Assembly (NCBI GenBank): GCA_027485365.1 | Contig: JAIXRD010000264.1 | Coordinates: forward strand, 1-11,315 | Reading direction: 5' to 3' | Length of the DNA: 11,315 nt | Origin: Cryomorphaceae bacterium | GTDB lineage: Bacteria > Bacteroidota > Bacteroidia > Flavobacteriales_D > Crocinitomicaceae | Shown: piece after piece, positions 6,429 through 11,315 of the stretch | Position numbering within the stretch: position 1 is the stretch's first letter | How the letters are laid out: each line of letters starts with the position of its first letter | The notes under the pieces: model-generated | Databases searched by the model: none | Seen by the model: the letters and a program-made list of their open reading frames with translations, nothing else | What the model was told of the DNA's origin: nothing | Program-made: the position numbers and the translations under genes

Positions 6429-6851
6429 TTATTTATTAATATAACGCACAGCACGCGTATAGTAATTATATCGGTAAGAAGTTTCTCCAGAGTTATAACC
6501 ATCACTTATTAAACCATCTTTAAAATACATTATCCAAGCAGCATTTTGGTGATTAACTTGCTCCCCAGTCCAATAAATATCCTCCTTAAATCCACCAATT
6601 TTATCTTTGTTTTCAAATAATAATGTCATTTCATCTTTTGAAGGTATGTGCCAGTTCTCTTCTCCAGAAATATTTAGTTCGTCGCAAGCTTTTAAAGCTT
6701 CATACCATTTCATTTTTCCAAAATCTTCTTTCATAACCTCCCATTTACCTTTAGAACCAAGGTCTAATATCACTGTTTGTGAATTAGATTGTGAAATTCC
6801 TATAAACGTAGTAAAAACCAATAAAATAAATAAAACTTGTTTGATATTCAC
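6429..6851 (-). CDS. Secreted DUF1566-like protein
   Basis: A 140-residue protein starting with GTG at 6851; an in-frame TAA lies just upstream and no better start exists. Residues 1-22 (MNIKQVLFILLVFTTFIGIS) form a signal peptide, so the protein acts outside the cytoplasm. The rest matches the DUF1566/Lcl-like pattern: W-Y-E-A-L-K-A-C (Cys in the AL..C helix), ENWHIPSKDEMTLLF, GGFKEDIYWTGE, AAWIMYFKDG and a final YTRAVRYI. This fold is related to the FISUMP family seen in the next gene, so the two may derive from one local group. The biological role is unknown. It is flanked by the two 79-bp repeats and is more A/T-rich than the genes to its right, which suggests insertion or local rearrangement. 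Confidence 0.8.
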   Translation of the reverse strand: MNIKQVLFILLVFTTFIGISQSNSQTVILDLGSKGKWEVMKEDFGKMKWYEALKACDELNISGEENWHIPSKDEMTLLFENKDKIGGFKEDIYWTGEQVNHQNAAWIMYFKDGLISDGYNSGETSYRYNYYTRAVRYINK

Positions 6852-6869
6852 GATAATTTAATTTTCAAT

Positions 6870-6877
6870 CAAATGTA
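6870..6877 (-). promoter_or_regulatory. -7 box (TACATTTG on the minus strand) for the DUF1566-like gene
   Basis: TACATTTG fits TAnnTTTG exactly on the minus strand and would give a leader of about 15 nt before the GTG start. I see no convincing TTG at the -33 position. Confidence 0.45.
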
Positions 6878-6958
6878 AAAATATTTTTCAGTTATAATGA
6901 ATAACTAAAAACAAGTTAGTTGTTTTAATAAAGGATTTAGGTTTCATTTCCAAATAGA

Positions 6959-7037
6959 CACACGAACAAAATAGGAGTGCTAAAACCTAATGAAATCAAG
7001 GGTTACAGGTGTGGTGTAGGATGTTGTATCGGGAAGT
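6959..7037. repeat. 79-bp direct repeat, copy 2
   Basis: Second copy of the element at 6183-6261, same orientation. It ends 3 bp before the stop codon of the convergently placed FISUMP gene. Both copies contain the block AATGAAATCA framed by C-rich and G-rich arms that could pair. The innermost pair is C/G in copy 1 and T/A in copy 2. Confidence 0.85.
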
Positions 7038-7040
7038 GAT

Positions 7041-7775
7041 TTACGGCGTTGGGTCAATAACACAACGTACAGAAAACCCATTGCCTTTTAAATTTAAGTC
7101 GGAGTTTTCAAATTGAGTTTTACTTCGGGCATCGGTAATGAGGTGATCTACATCAAACGCTACCCCAATGCGATTGGCGTGATTGCCATAAATACCATAT
7201 TGGCCATGCGAGCTCGTCCAAAAATTTACATATCTCCCCTTGCTTTGCCCATCGTACCAATTAAATGAAGCCTCTAAACAGGTGTATCGACTTCCTACAG
7301 GTTCAATGTTAAACGCATTCAGTTCATGAACTAAGGTCGCCTGTGGTCGAAGCCAACCTTCAGTGGATTTAAACATCCTGGCGCATTTCTTTACTCCGCC
7401 TAACTCATTAATCAGCGAAGTCCATTCGTTGATACTCGGAATATGTGAGCCATTGGGCGCAATACCACGCGGATCTTGCACGGCATACCAATTATATAAA
7501 ACAGTGGTTTGATCTGTACCGGCCTCGTCTTCGTAATAACACCAAGCTGGACGCTTATTTTTTGATGCATTCAACCACTCTTCTGCCGTTTGGGCTTGAG
7601 GTATAAGGTCTCCATTATTAAACCGAGTAACACGTAAATTCTCGGTGGTCCATTGGTGTTCCCCCATGGATAGAACAGGGTACGTATTTCCATCCACATC
7701 GGCAATTTCCTGAGAAAACAAGGGATTATGTACATTAATTAAAATCCACAATCCAAGAAGGCTTAAAATTTTCAT
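7041..7775 (-). CDS. Secreted FISUMP-domain protein
   Basis: A 244-residue protein. ATG 7775 is preferred over an upstream TTG at 7796 because it places the signal peptide (MKILSLLGLWILINVHNPLFS) at the very start and AGGAAAAG lies about 10 bases before it. The mature part follows the Fibrobacter succinogenes major paralogous domain pattern (TIGR02145): DVDGNTYPVLSMGEHQWTTENL, then a long insert with YNWYAVQDPRGIAPNGSHIPS, EWTSLINELGG, and the closing GNGFSVRCV. Such proteins are exported and often occur as paralogue sets in Bacteroidota; the function is not established. No C-terminal sorting domain is visible. Transcription probably starts in the 60 bp between its start and the terminator of the RNA-binding gene upstream. 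Confidence 0.88.
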   Translation of the reverse strand: MKILSLLGLWILINVHNPLFSQEIADVDGNTYPVLSMGEHQWTTENLRVTRFNNGDLIPQAQTAEEWLNASKNKRPAWCYYEDEAGTDQTTVLYNWYAVQDPRGIAPNGSHIPSINEWTSLINELGGVKKCARMFKSTEGWLRPQATLVHELNAFNIEPVGSRYTCLEASFNWYDGQSKGRYVNFWTSSHGQYGIYGNHANRIGVAFDVDHLITDARSKTQFENSDLNLKGNGFSVRCVIDPTP

Positions 7776-7826
7776 AGCTTGACTTTTCCTAAGCAACGAA
7801 TTAAACCCGCACTGTTACAATACGAC

Positions 7827-7854
7827 AAAAAAAAAGGCCGCAATTGCGGCCTTT
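7827..7854 (-). terminator. Intrinsic terminator of the RNA-binding protein gene
   Basis: A perfect palindrome, AAAGGCCGCAA joined to TTGCGGCCTTT (7833-7854), lies 18 bp after the stop codon. On the minus strand it is followed by a run of nine T. It separates the RNA-binding gene from the FISUMP gene downstream. Confidence 0.92.
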
Positions 7855-7872
7855 AAAATGTTCAATTTTTAA

Positions 7873-8118
7873 TTAATCACGTTGACGTGCTTCAGAAACA
7901 TTGATGTTTCTTCCACCCATTTCGTAATTTGCCAAAGCTTCCATAGCTGCTTTCGCTTGATCATCGTTTGGCATCTCTACGAAACCAAAACCTCGTGAAC
8001 GCTGAGTTTCACGATCTTTAATAATTTTTACAGAGGAAACCTCTCCATACTGAGAAAACAAATCTCCCAGTTCTTGCTCACTCAAGCGAAAGCTCAAGTT
8101 TGAAACGTACATGTTCAT
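7873..8118 (-). CDS. Single-RRM RNA-binding protein
   Basis: An 81-residue protein consisting of one RNA recognition motif. RNP2 is MYVSNL (residues 3-8) and RNP1 is RGFGFVEM (about 42-49), both with the aromatic residues that stack on RNA bases. The spacing and the final NVSEAR strand are complete, so this is an intact domain without glycine-rich tail. Stand-alone RRM proteins are common in Bacteroidota and Cyanobacteria and bind single-stranded RNA in the cytoplasm; roles in cold response or post-transcriptional control are suggested for the family. ATG 8118 is the first start and has an A/T-rich leader without Shine-Dalgarno. It forms its own transcription unit, closed by a strong terminator. 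Confidence 0.95.
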   Translation of the reverse strand: MNMYVSNLSFRLSEQELGDLFSQYGEVSSVKIIKDRETQRSRGFGFVEMPNDDQAKAAMEALANYEMGGRNINVSEARQRD

Positions 8119-8141
8119 AAATAGAACTTAAATAAATAAAA

Positions 8142-8170
8142 CAAATGCAATGAACATCGGAGTTGGACAA
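8142..8170 (-). promoter_or_regulatory. Candidate promoter of the RRM gene
   Basis: On the minus strand TTG (8168-8170) lies 18 bp upstream of TGCATTTG (8142-8149), one base away from TAnnTTTG. The start site would be about 20 nt before the ATG. The mismatch and the slightly short spacer keep this tentative. Confidence 0.35.
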
Positions 8171-8271
8171 GTCCTCAAAACCACGAATGATTTCAAGAAA
8201 AAATACAATGATCGTTTGTCATTACAGTGCTAAACTACACCTAATTATTCAATAAACAATGAAATTATAGT

Positions 8272-9414
8272 TTATTCCTCGTCATTCACCACGTAATTCC
8301 CACAAGCTTTTAATAATGGGCCCAAATTATATACCCGTTTATTCATGTTATTAGACAAGGCAATAATGCATATTGTATCTTTCCGAAGCGAACAATACAA
8401 GCCCGTATTTCCATGCCACCAGCCCGTATGAAAGAAGAACGTGTCTTTGCCTTTTTTCTCCTTTAAGCGAATGCCGAGCCCATAATTCCTCGTCCCCGGA
8501 TGTTCATAGCTATAGCCTTTAAACATTTGCTTTCTCAACGAATCACTTAAAAACGAATCTACGTGCGTAGCACGGTCCATTTTAACTAAATCCCGCGCCG
8601 TGGTGTACAAGTTCTTGTCGCCATAAATTGCATCCAAGTAGGTGAATCCATTCCACATTCCATTTTGATTGTAGTTTCTACAGAATTCATCATACTGCGC
8701 TTTGGTAGTAGCTATGGTAGAACTTTTCATGTCAAGGGGAGTGAAAATCAAGGCTTGCATGGCTTTTGGGAACGACAGGTTAGTGACTTTTTCTACAATA
8801 AGTGCCAACATCGCATAATTGGTATTGCAGTATGCGAAATGGGTGCCTGGTTTACTGTTTAATTGGATGTTAAATTTTATCATCAAACGAATGATGTCCT
8901 CGTTATTTAGTACGGTCTTTCGATCGGTATTGGCATCTGCAAAATAGCCATAGTAGGGCAGCCCACTCCGATGAGTCAACAACATTTTAACTGTAATTTC
9001 TTTAAAAGGGAATTTGGGTAAATAATGGGTGACTTTTCGGTTTAGTGCGATTTTACCTTGATCTACCAAGCGCAACACCGCCAGGGCGGTAGCTACCTTA
9101 CTTATAGAAGCCACATGCATTGGGGTTTCTAGGGTCATTTCTTCGTTCGTTTCACGTTTTGCAAAACCCGCAGCCCTGGAGTAAATAATTACGCCATTTT
9201 TAGCTAAAAGGTATTGTCCGCTGAAACCTGCCTTATTGATCCAATTGGTGTAATATGCTGCTGCGCTGTCCAACAAATACTGTTTTCGTTCGGATGTTGG
9301 GGGCGGCATGTTCACCTCACTCGCCATGGATTCTGGCGTAACCGTAGGGTCATCTGAACACCCAATAAAAAAAAGACAGAAAAGGAAACCGATAATGCAG
9401 GAAGAATTTTTCAT
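8272..9414 (-). CDS. Serine beta-lactamase-family lipoprotein (penicillin-binding-protein-like hydrolase)
   Basis: A 380-residue protein. ATG 9414 is chosen over an upstream in-frame start because it begins a lipoprotein signal, MKNSSCIIGFLFCLFFIGC, with the lipidated Cys at 19. The following SDD resembles the surface-export signal described for flavobacterial lipoproteins, so it may face outward. The catalytic set of the PF00144 family is complete: S103-x-x-K106 in ASISKVA, Y195-C-N197, and HTG in FFHTGWWHGN (about 330). Members are class C-type beta-lactamases, D-aminopeptidases and esterases; the substrate here cannot be told, and an esterase or peptidase is as likely as antibiotic hydrolysis. 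Only 26 bp separate its start from xseB on the other strand. Confidence 0.9.
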   Translation of the reverse strand: MKNSSCIIGFLFCLFFIGCSDDPTVTPESMASEVNMPPPTSERKQYLLDSAAAYYTNWINKAGFSGQYLLAKNGVIIYSRAAGFAKRETNEEMTLETPMHVASISKVATALAVLRLVDQGKIALNRKVTHYLPKFPFKEITVKMLLTHRSGLPYYGYFADANTDRKTVLNNEDIIRLMIKFNIQLNSKPGTHFAYCNTNYAMLALIVEKVTNLSFPKAMQALIFTPLDMKSSTIATTKAQYDEFCRNYNQNGMWNGFTYLDAIYGDKNLYTTARDLVKMDRATHVDSFLSDSLRKQMFKGYSYEHPGTRNYGLGIRLKEKKGKDTFFFHTGWWHGNTGLYCSLRKDTICIIALSNNMNKRVYNLGPLLKACGNYVVNDEE

Positions 9415-9429
9415 TGGCGGTAAAATTAG

Positions 9430-9437
9430 TAATTTTG
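9430..9437 (+). promoter_or_regulatory. -7 box (TAATTTTG) directly before xseB
   Basis: TAATTTTG fits TAnnTTTG and ends 3 bp before the xseB ATG. Transcription would then begin at or very near the start codon, giving a leaderless mRNA. Most of any upstream element would lie inside the divergent lipoprotein gene. Confidence 0.45.
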
Positions 9438-9440
9438 AGT

Positions 9441-9656
9441 ATGGTACCTGAGAGTTATTCCCTTGCATTTGAAGAATTACAACGCATAGTTTCTGAAATG
9501 GAGCGAGGCGATATTGGCATTGATGAATTAGCCGTTAATGTGAAACGCGCGTCTGAACTGATTCAATTTTGTAGAAACAAATTAAAAACTACGGAATTGG
9601 ATGTGGCTGAAATTCTAAAGCAACTTGAAGAAGAAGGCGACGGCACAAGCGCTTAA
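9441..9656 (+). CDS. xseB: Exodeoxyribonuclease VII small subunit
   Basis: A 71-residue protein with the full XseB pattern: SLAFEELQRIVSEMERGDIGIDELAVNVKRASELIQFCRNKL, two long helices that form a coiled hairpin, ending in an acidic tail (LKQLEEEGDG). Several small subunits bind one XseA to form the enzyme that degrades single-stranded DNA from both ends; it acts in DNA repair. The length is normal. ATG 9441 is used, since an in-frame TTG farther upstream would overlap the divergent gene. xseA, often adjacent, is not in this window. purM follows after 23 bp but has its own -7 box. Confidence 0.93.
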   Translation: MVPESYSLAFEELQRIVSEMERGDIGIDELAVNVKRASELIQFCRNKLKTTELDVAEILKQLEEEGDGTSA

Positions 9657-9660
9657 TTGC

Positions 9661-9668
9661 TACCTTTG
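9661..9668 (+). promoter_or_regulatory. -7 box (TACCTTTG) of purM
   Basis: TACCTTTG fits TAnnTTTG exactly, within the 23-bp gap after xseB. The start site would be about 8 nt before the purM ATG, across an A-rich leader. The -33 region would lie in the xseB 3' end and shows no clear TTG. Confidence 0.5.
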
Positions 9669-9679
9669 CAAAAAAAAGT

Positions 9680-10849
9680 ATGTCGGATTCTCGCTACCAA
9701 GCGCGGGGTGTATCAGCTGGTAAAGAAGATGTTCACCAAGCCATTCAAAATATAGATAAGGGCTTATTTCCAAAAGCCTTTTGTAAAATCGTTCCCGACT
9801 ATTTAACCCAAGATGAGGATCATTGCATTGCAATGCATGCGGATGGGGCAGGTACCAAATCGTCCTTAGCCTATATGTATTGGAAAGAAACGGGTGATTT
9901 ATCCGTTTGGAAAGATATTGCGCAAGATGCCTTAATCATGAACATCGATGATTTACTTTGTGTGGGGGCCACCGGACCAATTTTAGTTTCCTCGACCATA
10001 GGAAGAAATAAACGCTTAATTCCCGGGGAAGTAATCAAAGCCATTATTGAAGGAACCGAAGAGGTTTTATCCATGCTGCGCACAGCGGGAATGGCCATCT
10101 ATTCTACGGGCGGAGAAACGGCTGATGTGGGTGATTTAGTACGTACGATCATCGTAGATTCCACGGTAGTTTGTCGCATGAAGCGTAGCGATGTAGTAAG
10201 TAATCACACCATTAAACCCGGAAATGTAATTGTAGGGTTCGCTTCTTACGGTGAAGCAACGTACGAAAGCGAATACAACGGCGGGATGGGTAGCAATGGA
10301 CTCACTGCGGCACGTCACGATGTGTTCAATAAAACATTAGCAGAGAAGTATCCTGAAAGTTACGATCAAGGAATTCCATCGGACTTAGTTTACAGTGGGT
10401 CGAAATCACTCACAGATTCAGTTGAAGGTGCTCCGATAAATGCCGGAAAGCTCGTGCTTTCACCAACACGAACTTATGCCCCCTTGATCATTCAAATCCT
10501 GTCCAAATACCGCCGACAAATTGATGGTATGGTACATTGCTCCGGTGGGGGACAAACCAAGGTGTTACACTTTGTGGATGACGTGCATATTATTAAAGAC
10601 CAGTTATTTCCGTGTCCTCCCCTATTCAATATGATTCAGCAAGAATCAGGTACATCTTGGCAAGAGATGTACAAAGTATTCAATATGGGACATCGATTTG
10701 AAATATATACGGATGCTGAAAGTGCGGCAGGAATGATTGAAATAGCTAAATCCTTCCACATCGAAGCTAAAGTTATTGGACATGTAAGGGAATCAGCCCA
10801 AAAGGAAGTAACGATTCGAAGTGAATTCGGAGAATTTCATTATGAATAA
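9680..10849 (+). CDS. purM: Phosphoribosylformylglycinamidine cyclo-ligase (AIR synthase)
   Basis: A 389-residue enzyme of purine biosynthesis that closes the imidazole ring: FGAM plus ATP gives AIR plus ADP and phosphate, in the cytoplasm. Visible signatures are SRYQARGVSAGKEDVHQAI at the N terminus, the substrate and ATP loop HADGAGTKSS (D55), NIDDLLCVGA, the glycine-rich STGGETADVGDLV and the later SNGLTAARH. The fold is the PurM/ThiL/SelD type with an N-terminal dimer domain. It is somewhat longer than the 345-residue E. coli enzyme, which I believe is common for Bacteroidota members. No break or frameshift is seen. It is a core metabolic gene and marks this side of the window as chromosomal backbone. 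Confidence 0.95.
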   Translation: MSDSRYQARGVSAGKEDVHQAIQNIDKGLFPKAFCKIVPDYLTQDEDHCIAMHADGAGTKSSLAYMYWKETGDLSVWKDIAQDALIMNIDDLLCVGATGPILVSSTIGRNKRLIPGEVIKAIIEGTEEVLSMLRTAGMAIYSTGGETADVGDLVRTIIVDSTVVCRMKRSDVVSNHTIKPGNVIVGFASYGEATYESEYNGGMGSNGLTAARHDVFNKTLAEKYPESYDQGIPSDLVYSGSKSLTDSVEGAPINAGKLVLSPTRTYAPLIIQILSKYRRQIDGMVHCSGGGQTKVLHFVDDVHIIKDQLFPCPPLFNMIQQESGTSWQEMYKVFNMGHRFEIYTDAESAAGMIEIAKSFHIEAKVIGHVRESAQKEVTIRSEFGEFHYE

Positions 10850-10892
10850 CGTCTTTTTTTCAAAATTCCTTTAAGAAAAGAAATGGATTTCT

Positions 10893-10900
10893 TACTTTTG
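10893..10900 (+). promoter_or_regulatory. -7 box (TACTTTTG) of the tRNA-Ser gene
   Basis: TACTTTTG fits TAnnTTTG, with TTT at the expected -33 spacing (10870-10872). The short 5' leader contains CCGTT/AACGG arms that overlap the first bases of the tRNA. Confidence 0.5.
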
Positions 10901-10915
10901 CCTCCCGTTAATAAC

Positions 10916-10986
<71 letters not shown>

Positions 10987-11002
<16 letters not shown>

Positions 11003-11043
11003 CAATAACGTGGAGGTTGGAAGGGATGAGAAACCGCAGGGTT
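10987..11043. repeat. 57-bp repeat, copy A (tRNA-Ser 3' end plus flank)
   Basis: Starts in the T-arm of tRNA-Ser, covers its last 16 bases and 41 bp of downstream DNA. It matches 11076-11132 with a single G/A difference. Confidence 0.95.
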
Positions 11044-11075
11044 CGTGCCGCAGCGAAGCGAAGACCACCGAAGGT

Positions 11076-11132
11076 AATCCCGCTCCCACCGCAATAACGT
11101 GAAGGTTGGAAGGGATGAGAAACCGCAGGGTT
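11076..11132. repeat. 57-bp repeat, copy B, with a partial tRNA-Ser 3' end
   Basis: The second copy begins with AATCCCGCTCCCACCG, the tRNA-Ser 3' end, but the DNA before it (11044-11075, rich in GAAGCGAAG) does not fold as a tRNA and has no anticodon arm. It is either a tandem duplication, a decayed second tRNA gene, or one side of an old tRNA attachment site. Confidence 0.9.
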
Positions 11133-11201
11133 GGTTAAACAAAAAAGATAGAACATCAACAACGGGTGATGGGCATTAAAGATACTAGAAGATGATTCGT
11201 T

Positions 11202-11276
11202 CGGGGCGTAGCGTAGTCCGGTCATCGCGCCTGGTTTGGGACCAGGAGGTCGCAGGTTCGAATCCTGCCGCCCCGA
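11202..11276 (+). tRNA. tRNA-Pro (anticodon UGG)
   Basis: A 75-nt tRNA: acceptor CGGGGCG/CGCCCCG, discriminator A at 11276, no encoded CCA. The anticodon stem CCTGG/CCAGG encloses TTTGGGA with anticodon TGG at 11237-11239. The T-arm is GCAGGTTCGAATCCTGC. The CGGGG acceptor start is typical of tRNA-Pro. Confidence 0.97.
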
Positions 11277-11278
11277 CT

Positions 11279-11307
11279 GGGGATGAGCAATCATCCCCTT
11301 TTTTTTT
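11279..11307 (+). terminator. Intrinsic terminator after tRNA-Pro
   Basis: GGGGATGA and TCATCCCC form a perfect 8-bp stem with a GCAA loop, followed by nine T. It begins 2 bases after the tRNA and ends the tRNA transcription unit. Confidence 0.94.
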
Positions 11308-11315
11308 ATAGGTCC

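Noticed and set aside
6607..6861. Plus-strand open frame opposite the DUF1566-like gene
   Set aside because: The minus-strand product has a signal peptide and family pattern; the plus frame has neither.
8231..8274. TAAACTA/TAGTTTA inverted repeat after the beta-lactamase-family gene as a terminator
   Set aside because: The arms are only 7 A/T-rich pairs with a 30-nt loop and no T run; likely chance.

Overview
This window looks like a piece of a Bacteroidota chromosome, probably close to Flavobacteriia. Several genes are preceded by the -7 promoter box typical of that phylum (TAnnTTTG) with very short leaders and no clear Shine-Dalgarno. Two secreted proteins belong to families common in that phylum (FISUMP and DUF1566-like), there is a stand-alone single-RRM protein, and a lipoprotein starts its mature part with Cys-Ser-Asp-Asp. 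The assignment is inferred from these traits only.

The left part (1 to about 6080) is accessory DNA. It opens with the C-terminal end of a tyrosine recombinase, followed by a cluster of TTGACAA motifs. Next is a two-gene unit overlapping by ATGA: an excisionase-like helix-turn-helix protein and a small zinc-ribbon plus PD-(D/E)XK nuclease-like protein that I cannot assign to a described system. Then comes a very A/T-rich 578-residue protein of unknown function carrying an 18-A tract near its 3' end, with a related palindromic element on each side. The third block is a compact Type II restriction-modification operon in the order controller (XRE), DNA cytosine-5 methyltransferase, GIY-YIG endonuclease. 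The coding regions overlap, and a pair of matching operator-like palindromes sits around the promoter.

The middle (about 6080 to 7040) is a scar-like junction. A 79-bp sequence occurs twice, 776 bp apart, flanking a secreted DUF1566-like gene, and a 55-codon open remnant follows the first copy.

The right part (7041 to the end) looks like chromosomal backbone: a FISUMP-domain secreted protein, an RRM RNA-binding protein with a strong terminator, a serine beta-lactamase-family lipoprotein, divergent xseB, purM, tRNA-Ser(GCU) and tRNA-Pro(UGG). The 3' end of tRNA-Ser and its downstream flank are repeated nearly exactly as a 57-bp copy, 89 bp further on.

The best candidates for undescribed biology are the HTH/zinc-ribbon nuclease pair, the 578-residue gene with its homopolymer tract and flanking paired-arm elements, and the 79-bp repeats. 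The restriction-modification block is recognisable in kind, but its operator arrangement is worth testing.
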